Of a stretch of 18,966 nt of DNA, positions 1-8,900 are shown piece by piece (within the stretch, counting starts at the first letter, position 1; each line of letters opens with the position of its first letter). The notes under the pieces were generated by a model. That model was not told the origin of the DNA. It was given only the letters and a program-made list of their open reading frames with translations, and did not search any database. A program made the position numbers and the translations under genes. Origin of the DNA: a bacterium (GTDB lineage: Bacteria > Patescibacteriota > Minisyncoccia > Minisyncoccales > CG1-02-41-26). The stretch covers positions 1 to 18,966 of the forward strand of contig JAGGTS010000023.1 of NCBI GenBank assembly GCA_021163625.1, written 5' to 3'.

Positions 1-1120
1 AAATTATTTTTGAAATCGGCTTTCCCTGCCTGCTTATTTCTTTTAGAACATTGACCAGAACAAATAAGGGAGATTCGCAAAAATTATTTGATTTTGAATA
101 AAAATGGCCTGAAAGCTCTCCGCCAAAAATAATATTGTCTTTTTTCATTCTCGCTTTTATAAAAGCATGGCCAACTCTTGAAATTATCGGTTTGCCTTTG
201 TTTTCTATAACAATATCTCTTATTGCATTGCTTGACCGAACGTCATACAAAATTTTAGCGCCTGGGTTATTTCTTAATATTATCATCGCCATCAAGCAAA
301 TAATGAAACTTGAAGATATTGCCTTTCCCTTTTCGTCAATAAAAACAATCCTATCGCCATCCCCGTCAAACGCAACACCCAAATCAAGTCTCTTTTCTTT
401 AACAAACTCCTTTAATGATTTGATATTTTTATCTTTTAAAGGGTCTGGCAGATGATTTGGAAAATTTCCGTCAATTTTTGAAAAAAGGGAATAAATTTTG
501 CAAGGCAGATATTGCTTTAACCCGCTGATTAGAATTCCTGCTACAGAGTTCCCAGTGTCAATAGCAATTTTCAAGCGGGAAACATTTGATATATCCCCTG
601 TTTTTGAAAAATTATCTTTCAAGTACTCTTTTAAAACGCTTTTTTTGTGCACTTTCCCTTTTGGGATGTTTTTTTTGCCAGTATTTTCTGTTAAAACAAG
701 TTTTTTTATTTTTTTTAGGCCGCTTTCCTCTCCAATAGGCACTGCATTTTCTCCAACAAGCTTGAATCCGTTAAATTCTGGCGGATTATGGCTAGCGGTT
801 ACCATTATTCCTCCATCAAAGTTGTATTTCCAAACAGAAAAATAAAACATAGGCGTGGTTACCATTCCAATATCTATTACGTCAACCCCTTTTGCAATAA
901 TTCCATTTTTTAAAGCCAAGGATAATGTTAACGAAGAATTCCTGCTGTCTCTCCCAACAACAACTTTTATTTTTCTTCCTTTTCTTCTTCCTTTTTTGCT
1001 TAAAAAGTCAACGAACGCTTCTGCTAAAACGCTGGCAAAATATTCATTTATTTCTTTTGGATAAACCCCCCGTATATCGTAAGCCTTAAAAATATTTTCT
1101 TTTACTTTATTTTCATCCAT
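1..1120 (-). CDS. manB: Phosphomannomutase/phosphoglucomutase family protein, 3' end beyond the window (partial)
   Basis: This alpha-D-phosphohexomutase interconverts 6-phospho and 1-phospho hexoses (mannose or glucose) and supplies sugar-1-phosphates for nucleotide sugars used in cell-surface glycans; it acts in the cytoplasm. About 373 codons are visible from the ATG at 1120, with no stop before the left edge. Family members usually have about 450-470 residues, so the last 80-100 residues (the C-terminal domain) lie outside. Visible motifs in order: YDIRG near residue 14, the phosphoserine loop TASHNP at 108-113 (S110 is the expected phospho-carrier), the metal-binding loop DGDGDR at 252-257, and the sugar-binding loop GELSGH at 334-339. 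I see no Shine-Dalgarno sequence before the start. The gene diverges from rpsF across a 228-nt gap. Sequence alone does not separate mannose, glucose or glucosamine specificity. The family assignment is secure. Confidence 0.93.
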   Translation of the reverse strand, partial: MDENKVKENIFKAYDIRGVYPKEINEYFASVLAEAFVDFLSKKGRRKGRKIKVVVGRDSRNSSLTLSLALKNGIIAKGVDVIDIGMVTTPMFYFSVWKYNFDGGIMVTASHNPPEFNGFKLVGENAVPIGEESGLKKIKKLVLTENTGKKNIPKGKVHKKSVLKEYLKDNFSKTGDISNVSRLKIAIDTGNSVAGILISGLKQYLPCKIYSLFSKIDGNFPNHLPDPLKDKNIKSLKEFVKEKRLDLGVAFDGDGDRIVFIDEKGKAISSSFIICLMAMIILRNNPGAKILYDVRSSNAIRDIVIENKGKPIISRVGHAFIKARMKKDNIIFGGELSGHFYSKSNNFCESPLFVLVNVLKEISRQGKPISKII

Positions 1121-1203
1121 ACCAACAACATAATGCTTATATCTTTATTCTTAATTTTAAATCAATAGTTAAGATAAAAATAAAATTTCCGCATTGTTTA
1201 TTA

Positions 1204-1209
1204 ATTATA
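1204..1209 (-). promoter_or_regulatory. Candidate -10 element for the phosphohexomutase gene
   Basis: On the minus strand this is a perfect TATAAT, about 84 nt upstream of the ATG at 1120. The best -35 I can place 16 nt upstream is weak (TTTCCA). In sequence this AT-rich a single hexamer is modest evidence. It lies only a few bases from the candidate -35 of the divergent rpsF promoter, so two polymerases could not easily occupy both sites at once. Confidence 0.3.
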
Positions 1210-1215
1210 CACTAT

Positions 1216-1243
1216 TTGACTTTTTTGGAAATATTATTAAAAT
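1216..1243 (+). promoter_or_regulatory. Candidate sigma70-type promoter for rpsF-ssb-rpsR
   Basis: TTGACT at 1216-1221 matches the -35 consensus in 5 of 6 bases. After a 16-nt spacer, TAAAAT at 1238-1243 matches the -10 consensus in 5 of 6. Transcription would start near 1250 and give a leader of about 100 nt before rpsF. That leader carries a small 6-bp hairpin, AGCATT/AATGCT, at 1300-1314. This is the best paired -35/-10 in the divergent gap. Confidence 0.4.
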
Positions 1244-1348
1244 AATAAACATATTGATGCAAAATTAAAAAACAGCAAGCCAAGTTCCATAAAAGCAAAA
1301 GCATTGAAAATGCTAATAATAAAAATAAAATAACCAATTAAAGGCAAA

Positions 1349-1678
1349 ATGAACTACGAATTAACTTTTCTTATAACAACAAAATTAGACGAAAAAGAAA
1401 TTGACTCCTTAATTAAGCAAGTGGAAGAAAAAATGCTTGAAAAAACTTCTATTACAAAATCAATACCGCCAAAAAGGATAACGCTTGCTTATGAAATAAA
1501 AAAAGAAACAGAGGCCTACTTAAAAACGGTAGAATTTGAAAGCAACCCAGAAAATATAGAGGAAATTAAAAATAGCCTTGAGAAAGAAAACAAAATTCTG
1601 CGATATCTTTTAATTAAAAAAGAAAAACAAGCTAAAACAGAAAAATTAAACGAGGAAGCAAAAAAAGAAATAAAATAA
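1349..1678 (+). CDS. rpsF: 30S ribosomal protein bS6
   Basis: bS6 is a small-subunit protein that pairs with bS18 on the central domain (platform) of 16S rRNA. The 109-residue product has the bS6 pattern: an N-terminal YELTFLI strand, a central ITLAYEIKKETEAYL strand pair, the segment VEFESNPENIEEI, and NKILRYLLIKK, matching the family's 'ILRYLxxK' end of the ferredoxin-like fold. Residues after about 95 form a short Lys/Glu-rich tail. The ATG at 1349 is chosen because the first residues match the family's beta-1 strand; a weak AAGG lies at 1341-1344. It is the first gene of an rpsF-ssb-rpsR cluster, 45 nt upstream of ssb, the arrangement common in bacteria. Confidence 0.95.
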   Translation: MNYELTFLITTKLDEKEIDSLIKQVEEKMLEKTSITKSIPPKRITLAYEIKKETEAYLKTVEFESNPENIEEIKNSLEKENKILRYLLIKKEKQAKTEKLNEEAKKEIK

Positions 1679-1723
1679 AATAAAAAGTCGTTTATAAAAC
1701 CGCAGAGTACTGCTAAAAAATAA

Positions 1724-2227
1724 ATGAATTTAAATAAAGTTTTTATTCTTGGCAACCTTACCAGAGACCCTGAAAGAAAAAGCCTGCCAAGTGGCCAAAG
1801 CGTAACATCTTTTGGTGTTGCAACCAACCGTTTTTTTACGAACCAACAGGGAGAAAAAAAACAAGAAGTAGAATTTCATAATATAGTCCTTTTTGGAAGA
1901 TTAGCGGAAACCGCCTATCAGTATTTAAAAAAAGGCTCTTTGGTGCTAATAGAAGGAAGGATTAAAACAAGAAATTGGCAAGACCAAAACAATTTCACAC
2001 ATTATAAAACAGAAATTATTGCTGAAAGATTACAACTTGGGCCAAAAAATATTCAGGTAGAAACAGATTTTGATAAATTTGATGAAAAAGAAAAAAGGAA
2101 AAATGATATATCCGAGGAAGAAATACCCGTGATAGAAGAAGATAAAAATTTATTCCAAGACCAAGATAAAAATACAGACCAAGAACAAAGCAAAGAAGAA
2201 ATAGATGTAAAAGATATACCTTTTTAG
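1724..2227 (+). CDS. ssb: Single-stranded DNA-binding protein
   Basis: SSB coats single-stranded DNA during replication, repair and recombination and recruits partner proteins through its C-terminal tip. The 167-residue product has one OB fold at about residues 1-105: MNLNKVFILGNLTRDPE at the start, FGVATNR, the VEFHNIVLFGRLAETAYQYLKKGSLVLIEGRI core, and a TEIIAERLQLG final strand. The rest is a disordered, very acidic linker ending in DIPF (164-167), the usual partner-docking tip. Length and layout are normal for the family. The gene lies between rpsF and rpsR, as in many bacteria. No Shine-Dalgarno sequence is visible before the ATG. A 93-nt gap, free of coding potential, separates it from rpsR. 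Confidence 0.96.
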   Translation: MNLNKVFILGNLTRDPERKSLPSGQSVTSFGVATNRFFTNQQGEKKQEVEFHNIVLFGRLAETAYQYLKKGSLVLIEGRIKTRNWQDQNNFTHYKTEIIAERLQLGPKNIQVETDFDKFDEKEKRKNDISEEEIPVIEEDKNLFQDQDKNTDQEQSKEEIDVKDIPF

Positions 2228-2300
2228 CTGCAGGGATTCAAATAACAACAGCTTTCGTTTTCTAAAGATACTTAATATTTTAATTTTACATTTTAAGGTT

Positions 2301-2306
2301 TATAAT
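2301..2306 (+). promoter_or_regulatory. Possible internal -10 element before rpsR
   Basis: A perfect TATAAT ends 14 nt before the rpsR ATG. If used, transcription would start about 8 nt before the start codon and give a nearly leaderless rpsR message. The hexamer 17 nt upstream (TTTAAT) is a poor -35. The ssb-rpsR gap is AT-rich, so a chance match is quite possible. Confidence 0.22.
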
Positions 2307-2320
2307 TTTATATTTTTACT

Positions 2321-2518
2321 ATGGCTTGTTTACTATGCCAAAAAAATATTGAAGACATTGACTTCAAAAATACCCAGCTTTTGAGCAGGTTTATTTCTGC
2401 AATGGGCAAGATAAGACCAAGAAAAAAGACTGGCCTTTGCGCCAACCATCAAAGAAAATTAGCTAGAGCTATCAAAAGGGCAAGATTTTTAGGTCTTATG
2501 CCCTACTCTAAAAAGTAA
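2321..2518 (+). CDS. rpsR: 30S ribosomal protein bS18, zinc-ribbon (C+) type
   Basis: bS18 binds bS6 and 16S rRNA on the 30S platform. The 65-residue product shows the family core: IDFKNTQLLSRFIS, the GKIRPRKKTG loop at 29-38, and QRKLARAIKRARFLGLMPY near the C-terminus. It also has C3-x2-C6 near the start and C40-x2-H43 in the middle, a plausible CCCH zinc site. Many bS18 proteins have lost this, so it is the zinc-binding (C+) form. Transcription continues from ssb or from a possible internal promoter. The expected next gene, rplI (bL9), is absent; recA ends 21 nt downstream on the opposite strand. Confidence 0.96.
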   Translation: MACLLCQKNIEDIDFKNTQLLSRFISAMGKIRPRKKTGLCANHQRKLARAIKRARFLGLMPYSKK

Positions 2519-2539
2519 TCTAATTTTTAATTTAATTTT

Positions 2540-3556
2540 TTAAGCCTCTTGGTCTATTTTTTCCCTTAAGGCTTTTATTATTTCCTTTTCAATTTTTGGA
2601 TTGTCTTTTAAATAGCGCCTTGCGCCTTCCATGCCTTGCCCTATCCTTTCTTTTCCAAACTGGTACCAACTGCCAGATTTTTTAATAATATCATACTTTA
2701 GCCCTGTATTAATAATGTCAGCGATTCTTGAAATTCCTTCATTGTAATAAATGTCAAACTCTGCAGTCCTAAAAGGAGCGGCAACTTTATTTTTAACAAT
2801 CTTTGCCTTTATCCTTGAACCAATAATTTGGTCTTTCTGCTTAATTTGGGCAATTCTCTGAAGATGAATTCTCACCGATGAATAGAACTTTAAAGCCATT
2901 CCACCAGGTGTTGTTTCCGGATTGCCGAACATAATTCCAATTTTCATTCTTGTTTGATTCAAAAATATAACTAATGTTCCTGTTTTTGAAACAATGCCGG
3001 AAAGTTTTCTTAATGCCTTTGACATCAGCCGGGCCTGCAACCCTATTTGCTGCTCATCCATTTCTGCTTCTATTTCTGTCTTAGGCGTTAGGGCAGCAAC
3101 AGAATCAATAACTATCGTATCAACTGAATTCGATCTGACAAGCGTCTCCACAATTTGTAATGCCTGCTCGCCAGAATCCGGCTGGGAAATTAAAAGCTGA
3201 CCAATATCAACACCAATCCTTTTTGCATATTCAGAGTCTAAGGCATGTTCAGCATCAACAAAAGCGCCTACTCCCCCTTTCTTTTGGGTTTGGGCCAATA
3301 TATGAAGAGCTAAAGTAGTTTTACCGGTTGATTCAGGGCCAAAAATTTCAATTACTCTGCCCCTTGGAACGCCTCCAACCCCCAAAGCTAAATCCAATGA
3401 AATAGAGCCCGTTGGAATAACATCAACATCAACTTTTTTTATGTCAGAGAGCTTCATAATCGCCCCTTGGCCAAACCTTTCTCTTATTTCCTCAAGGGCT
3501 TGTTCCAAATCTTTTTCCTCTTCTTCTTTTTTATTTTTTTTATTGCTTTTTGGCAT
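2540..3556 (-). CDS. recA: Recombinase RecA
   Basis: RecA forms ATP-dependent filaments on single-stranded DNA, catalyses strand exchange and supports recombinational repair. The 338-residue product has a Lys/Glu-rich N-terminal extension (1-17), Walker A GPESTGKTT at 73-81, the catalytic glutamate in DAEHALD (E103), Walker B TIVIDS ending at D151-S152, loop L1 around EMDEQQIGLQAR (165-176), and loop L2 NQTRMKIGIMFGNPETTPGG at 200-219. The C-terminal domain is present. The last residues (KIEKEIIKALREKIDQEA) are only mildly acidic and lack the long acidic tail of E. coli RecA (353 residues). The ATG at 3556 follows an AGGAG, the clearest Shine-Dalgarno sequence in the window. No LexA-type operator is obvious. 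It is the last gene of the minus-strand series, 63 nt after ftsK. Confidence 0.98.
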   Translation of the reverse strand: MPKSNKKNKKEEEEKDLEQALEEIRERFGQGAIMKLSDIKKVDVDVIPTGSISLDLALGVGGVPRGRVIEIFGPESTGKTTLALHILAQTQKKGGVGAFVDAEHALDSEYAKRIGVDIGQLLISQPDSGEQALQIVETLVRSNSVDTIVIDSVAALTPKTEIEAEMDEQQIGLQARLMSKALRKLSGIVSKTGTLVIFLNQTRMKIGIMFGNPETTPGGMALKFYSSVRIHLQRIAQIKQKDQIIGSRIKAKIVKNKVAAPFRTAEFDIYYNEGISRIADIINTGLKYDIIKKSGSWYQFGKERIGQGMEGARRYLKDNPKIEKEIIKALREKIDQEA

Positions 3557-3565
3557 AAACTTTTG

Positions 3566-3589
3566 CTCTCCTCTATTCTAAAGATAGAG
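3566..3589 (-). promoter_or_regulatory. recA ribosome binding site partly paired in a hairpin
   Basis: Read on the minus strand, CTCTAT (3584-3589) and ATAGAG (3571-3576) form a 6-bp stem with a 7-nt loop. The AGGAG Shine-Dalgarno sequence (about 3567-3571) begins inside the 3' arm and extends past it, so the hairpin could partly hide the site. The sequence shows the inverted repeat and its overlap; any regulatory effect is inference. Confidence 0.35.
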
Positions 3590-3619
3590 CTTTAATTGGA
3601 AATGTCAAATAAAAAACAG

Positions 3620-5800
3620 TTAAAATAATTCACTATCGTCTTCCGACTTTACATAAACCTTTCTTGGCTTCGCCCCATCAGCAGGCCCTATAACCCCGTT
3701 TTCTTCAAGCATATCTAATATCCTCGCCGCTCTTGCATATCCTATTTTTAGCCTCCTTTGCAAAAGAGAGGCAGAAGCCTTTTGGTATTCAATAACAATT
3801 TCTCTTGCTTTGCCGTATAAATTGTCATCGCCGGAAAGCTCCGCTTCTTTTTCAGGCTGAGGTTTTTGGAGGTCTCTTTCCAGCCTTTCCGAGAGTTCAT
3901 CGCCATTTTCCAATCCATCTTCCTTTTTTAGAAAGTTAACAACTTTTTTGATTTCAGCAGAAGAAACAAAAGCTCCCTGAATTCTTTTTGGCCGAGAAAA
4001 TTCTGAAGAGATAAAAAGCATATCCCCTCTGCCAAGCAATTTTTCCGCGCCCGCTAAATCTAAAATAGTCCTTGAATCAACTTGGCTTGCAACCTGAAAA
4101 GCGATTCTCGAAGTAATATTTGCCTTAATCAAACCAGTAATCACTTCAACAGAAGGACGTTGAGTGGTCAAAATTAAATGAATACCGACTGCCCTTGCAA
4201 GCTGGCTTAAACGAACAATACTATTTTCAACCTCCCTGCCTTTTGCCATCATAAGATCAGCCAATTCATCAATAATTAAAGCGATATAAGGCATTGTTTC
4301 AAACCCTTTTTCTCCCATTTTTTTCTTTTCAAAAAGCATTCTATTAAAAGAAAGTATATCTCTTGCCCCTGCCTCTCTTAAAATCTCAAATCTTCTTTCC
4401 ATCTCTCCTATAAGCCAATTTATTGCATTTATCGCTTTATTGACATCAAGAATTACCGGCGTTAAAAGATGGGGCAAAGAAGCATAAATTGAAAACTCAA
4501 CCCTCTTGGGGTCTATTAATATTAATCTTAAAGTTTTCGGCGAATTCCTGTAAATTAAGCTTAAAATTATAGAATTTAAGGCTATTGTTTTGCCTGCTCC
4601 CGTAGCGCCTGCGACAAGCAAGTGCGGCATTTTAGCCAAATCGGCAAAAAACGGCTTACCCATCACGTCTTTTCCTATAGCGAGAACAAGGGGAGAAGGA
4701 TTTTTCTTAAATTCCGGCAAAGCAAGCAAATTTCCTGTTTTTACCTTTGCTCTTATTTTATTTGGCACCTCAATTCCAACAAGCGACCTGCCTGGAATCG
4801 GAGCTTCAATCCTTATCGGGTGGGAAGCCAAAGATAAGGCAAGGTCATTTGCCAAAGATGTTATTTTTGAAAGCTTTATCCCCTCAGCGGGCTTTAAAGT
4901 ATATTGGGTTACAGTAGGCCCAATATTTACTTCTGACATCTCAACATTAATGCCAAAATTTTTTAAAGTCCTTTTGATAACAAGGGCATTATATTCAGTA
5001 TCTCCGCTCGTAGGGACTTCCTCCTTTTGGTCTAAAAGCTCAATCGGAGGTGGTTTGTATTTTGAGTCAATCCGGAAAGGTTTTTGATAGCGGGTTTTTT
5101 TGCCTTCTTCGATGAAATCAGATTTCCAAGAAGAAGGCATTGACTCTTTTTTTGTCCCGTTTTTTATCGGAATCTTTGTAATTTGCAGAGGCTCAACGGG
5201 TTTAATCTCAATGTTGGACAAAGTTGATTCCTTCTTTGTTTGCTCGGCCTGCTCTTCTTTTTCTTTGCCTTTATTAGATTTTTTAGCAAAAAAGGCGAAC
5301 AAACCGCGGAATCCGCTTGGAGAAAACTCCCAAAGAATAAGAAGACTTATTATAATTAAAGCAAAAAATATAATCTTTGCCACAAACGGACTAAGATAGT
5401 GAAAAAACGGCCAACTAATAATATATCCAGCCCATCCTCCTTTTTCAGGAGAAAGACTGAAGCAGGAAAAAAGCCCTGAAATGCTTATTATCAAAGCAGA
5501 TAAAGCGTATAGGAGAGGCATCAAAACTTTTTCTTTAAGCGGCTTGATAAGAAGCGCAGCGCCAAGAAAAAACAAAAAAGGGATAAAAAATGCCGTATCT
5601 CCTATCAGAAAATATAATCCTTTGACAATAAGATTCCCAAGAACTCCTGCCTTCTTAAAAAATGCAAGAAGAATAATTACCCCAACCAAAACTATAATTA
5701 CGGCCACAATATGCCCTTTTAGTCTGTCGCTGAGGACATAACGACGAGTTTTCTGTTCTGCTTGAAAATTTTTGTTGTTTTTATTCTTTTTATTTGCCAC
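3620..5800 (-). CDS. ftsK: DNA translocase FtsK/SpoIIIE
   Basis: FtsK is a membrane-anchored hexameric ATPase that pumps chromosomal DNA through the closing septum. From the GTG at 5800 it is 726 residues. The short basic N-terminus is followed by hydrophobic segments at about 30-49, 53-86 (long, possibly two passes), 92-116 and 139-158, then a Lys/Glu-rich linker to about 270. The motor has Walker A GATGAGKT at 398-405 and Walker B LIIDE around D511-E512, with TTQRPSVEVITG further on. A winged-helix gamma domain (about 661-717), which in the family reads DNA polarity sequences, closes the protein. A longer reading from TTG at 5833 adds 11 residues (start MANVFNLCLLS). I prefer GTG because the TTG lies inside an inverted repeat and the shorter start is more typical; neither has a Shine-Dalgarno sequence. 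Confidence 0.96.
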   Translation of the reverse strand: MANKKNKNNKNFQAEQKTRRYVLSDRLKGHIVAVIIVLVGVIILLAFFKKAGVLGNLIVKGLYFLIGDTAFFIPFLFFLGAALLIKPLKEKVLMPLLYALSALIISISGLFSCFSLSPEKGGWAGYIISWPFFHYLSPFVAKIIFFALIIISLLILWEFSPSGFRGLFAFFAKKSNKGKEKEEQAEQTKKESTLSNIEIKPVEPLQITKIPIKNGTKKESMPSSWKSDFIEEGKKTRYQKPFRIDSKYKPPPIELLDQKEEVPTSGDTEYNALVIKRTLKNFGINVEMSEVNIGPTVTQYTLKPAEGIKLSKITSLANDLALSLASHPIRIEAPIPGRSLVGIEVPNKIRAKVKTGNLLALPEFKKNPSPLVLAIGKDVMGKPFFADLAKMPHLLVAGATGAGKTIALNSIILSLIYRNSPKTLRLILIDPKRVEFSIYASLPHLLTPVILDVNKAINAINWLIGEMERRFEILREAGARDILSFNRMLFEKKKMGEKGFETMPYIALIIDELADLMMAKGREVENSIVRLSQLARAVGIHLILTTQRPSVEVITGLIKANITSRIAFQVASQVDSRTILDLAGAEKLLGRGDMLFISSEFSRPKRIQGAFVSSAEIKKVVNFLKKEDGLENGDELSERLERDLQKPQPEKEAELSGDDNLYGKAREIVIEYQKASASLLQRRLKIGYARAARILDMLEENGVIGPADGAKPRKVYVKSEDDSELF

Positions 5801-5828
5801 AGATAACAAACAAAGATTAAATACATTC

Positions 5829-5851
5829 GCCAACCAGTTCGCTTGGATGGC
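5829..5851 (-). repeat. Inverted repeat between rpoC and ftsK
   Basis: Arms 5829-5836 and 5844-5851 form seven base pairs with one central mismatch and a 7-nt loop (minus-strand arms GCCATCCA and TGGTTGGC). It is GC-rich for this region. On the minus strand only a T-rich stretch, not a clean T-run, follows, so it is not a standard terminator. It overlaps the possible TTG start of ftsK at 5833 and supports starting ftsK at 5800. Confidence 0.35.
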
Positions 5852-5913
5852 AAAATTAGAAAAATAAATAGTCGGTTAAATCAAAAATAATTCAAAAATA
5901 AAACTTGGATTTT

Positions 5914-8900
5914 TTAGCTATCAGGCTTTGGTAAACGAAAGCCTGTTCCTGCAGGGATAAGTCTTCCTATTATAACATTTTCCTTAAGCCCATGCAAACC
6001 GTCCTTTCTGCCTTCAAGAGCGCTTCTTATTAGGACTCTGGAGGTTTCCTGAAATGACGCTGCCGATAAAAAGCTGTCAGAGCTTAAAGCAACCTTTGAA
6101 ATGCCAAGAAGTACGGTTTTTCCTTTTGCTTTTTTCTTATTCTCTTTTTCAAGATTTCTGTTTGTTTCCTCAAAAATCGCCTTTGAAACTATTTCTCCGG
6201 GAACCCAATAACTGTCACCTGCGTCAGTAATTTTTATTCTTGAAAACATTTGCCTTATTATCACCTCGATATGCTTGTCATGAATATTTATGCCTTCTGA
6301 TACATAAATTTTTTGCACTTCTTTCAAAATATAGCGTTTAGTTTCTGCTTCACCTTTTGTTTTGAATAATTTTTTGAGGTCCAAATTTCCTTCGGAAAGA
6401 GGCTGCCCTTTTGCTACAAGGTCGCCTTTTTTAACATAAATTCTTCTGCCTTTTGGAACAACATATTCTACAATATCTTTTTTCTGCTTGTTCTTGCCGC
6501 TGGAATTATGAAGCACTTTAATCAAGCCGCTCTTTTGATCAACATCTTTTACTGTTCCGTTGTCTAAGCTAATTATTCCCTCGCCCTTTGGCTTTCTTGC
6601 TTCAAAAATTTCTTCAACTCTTGGCAAACCTTGAGTAATATCGCCTCCTCCGCTAACTCCGCCCAAGTGAAAAGTCCTCATTGTCAATTGCGTGCCTGGT
6701 TCACCAATTGACTGGGCAGCGACAATCCCAACAGCCTGGCCAAGGTCGACTAATTTTCCTCGCCCCATTTCCATCCCATAGCACTTCTGACAAACGCCTC
6801 TCGTTGACTTGCAGGTCAAAGGCGAGCGCACTCTCACTTTTTCAACCCCCAACCTGTCTATTTCTTTTGCCTTATCCCAATCTATTGCCTGGCCTTTCTT
6901 TACTATCACTCTCTTTGAGCCTTTATCTTTAATGTCTTCTAAAGTGTACCTTCCAACAATTTTAAATATAAAATCTTGGTCTATTTCTTGCGCGTCTTTT
7001 CTGAAAATCTCAACCCCTTGGGTATCATGGCAATCTTTTTCTAAAACAATTACCTCATGGGAAACATCAACAAGCCTTCTGGTTAGATATCCAGAAGCAG
7101 ATGTCCTTAAAGCGGTGTCGGCAGTTCCCTTCCTTGCGCCGTGTGTTGATATAAAATACTCCAAAACGTCAAATCCTTCTTTAAAAGAATGTTTTACAGG
7201 CAATTCAATAATCCTGCCGCTTGGAGAACTGACAAGCCCTTTCATCCCAGCCATCTGGACAGGCTGCGCCCAAGAACCCCTTGCGCCTGAATCAATAATA
7301 GAAAAGACAGTGCCGTCTTTTGGAAGGGCAGCAGGCACCAATTTTTCAACTTCTTCTTTTACCTTATGCCATATTTCAATTGTCTTTTCTGATTTTTCCT
7401 TTGGAGAAAGAAAGCCTTTCTTGAAAGAATCTTCTATTTTATCGATTTCTTTATCAGCTTCCTTAATTAAGTTTTCCTTTTCTTTTGGCACAACCAAATC
7501 GTCCATCCCCCAACTCATCCCAGATAATGTGGCATATTCAAAACCAAGTTTTTTTATTTTATCCAAAGAATCTTGAACTTCATTTTCTGGATATGCTTGG
7601 GCTATTTCTGAAATAATTTTTGAAAGTATTTTTTTATTTATATGTTCGTTTACAAAACGGTAATCAGAAGGCAAGGCTTGGTTAAACAAAATCCTGCCAG
7701 CGCTCGCTTCAACAATTTCATTAGCGCCAGAAGCATTTTCAATTGCCACCTTAATCTTTGCGCCAACATCAATATATCCTAAGCGATAAGCCATCAAGGC
7801 CTCATCTTGGCTGGAAAATATCTTTGTTTCGCCTTTTAGCCCCGGTTTAATTTTTGTCAAAAAATAAATGCCAAAAACAATGTCCTGAGTAGGCGTGATA
7901 ACAGGCATGCCGCTTGCCGGCTTTAAAAGATTCTTTGAAGAAATCATTAATTGGGAAGCCTCCTCTTGCGCCTCTTTAGAAAGTGGAAGAAAAACTCCCA
8001 TTTGGTCACCGTCAAAATCAGCGTTAAAGGCATTGCAAACTAATGGATGAAGCTTTATGGCCTTCCCTTCTATTAAAACAGGCTGAAATGCTTGGATGCC
8101 AAGGCGATGCAATGTTGGAGCACGGTTAAGCAATACTAATTTGTCTTTTACAACTTCCTCCAAAATTGCCCAAACCTCATCTATTCCTTCTTCTATCAAA
8201 CGGCCTGCCCCTCTGATATTATAAGCCAATTCTTTGTCTAAAAGTTCTTTTATAACAAACGGCCTAAATATTTCCAAAGCCATAATTTTGGGAAGGCCGC
8301 ATTGGTAAAGCTTTAAGTCAGGACCAGGAGCGATAACAGACCTTCCAGAGTAGTCAACTCTTTTCCCCAAAAGATTTTTTCTGAACCTTCCTTGCTTGCC
8401 TGCTAAAATATCGGCTAATGACTTTAAAAGGCGCTTCCCTCCTGTGGTAGCAGTAATTGTCTGCCCTTTTCTCATTTTATTGTCTAAGAGGGCGTCAACT
8501 GCCTCTTGAAGCATTCTTTTCTCATTGCGGACAATAACATCAGGAGCCGAAATTTCAAGCAGATATTTTAAGCGATTATTCCTGTTTATTACCCGCCTAT
8601 AAAGATCGTTCAAATCAGAAGAAGCGTATCTTCCTCCATCAAGCTGAACCATGGGCCTTAAATCAGGGGGCAAAACAGGCAAAACAGTCAAGAACATCCA
8701 CTCGGGCCTTATCTTTTCCCTTTCCATAGATTCTAAAAATTTTAATCTCCTTTGCGATTTCTTTTTCGTATCGCCAGACTCCTTTTCCAAATTACTCTTG
8801 ATTTCCTTTATTTTTTTCTTTATGTCAAACTTCTCAAAAATCTTCCTCAAAGTTTCAGCGCCTGTGCCTGCTTCGAAAACTTCTCCGTATTTCAAAGAGT

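Noticed and set aside
1244..1348. An S6:S18-binding regulatory leader upstream of rpsF
   Set aside because: Known leaders of this class carry a conserved CCG in a bulged hairpin. The leader here has only a small AGCATT/AATGCT hairpin and no CCG.
2519..2580. A terminator between the converging rpsR and recA genes
   Set aside because: The 21-nt gap is A/T only, with no stem. A 6-bp AAGCCT/AGGCTT pair at 2542-2574 is followed by T-rich sequence, but it has a 21-nt loop and lies inside recA, so support is too weak.
3557..3619. An SOS operator before recA
   Set aside because: Neither an E. coli-type CTG-N10-CAG nor a Gram-positive GAAC-N4-GTTC box is present in the gap.
6809..7576. A 255-codon open frame on the plus strand opposite rpoC
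   Set aside because: It mirrors conserved rpoC codons, matches no family I recognise and has no ribosome site. The same holds for plus-strand frames opposite ftsK (4590-5087), rpoB (11773-12189) and the phosphohexomutase (135-455, 498-845).
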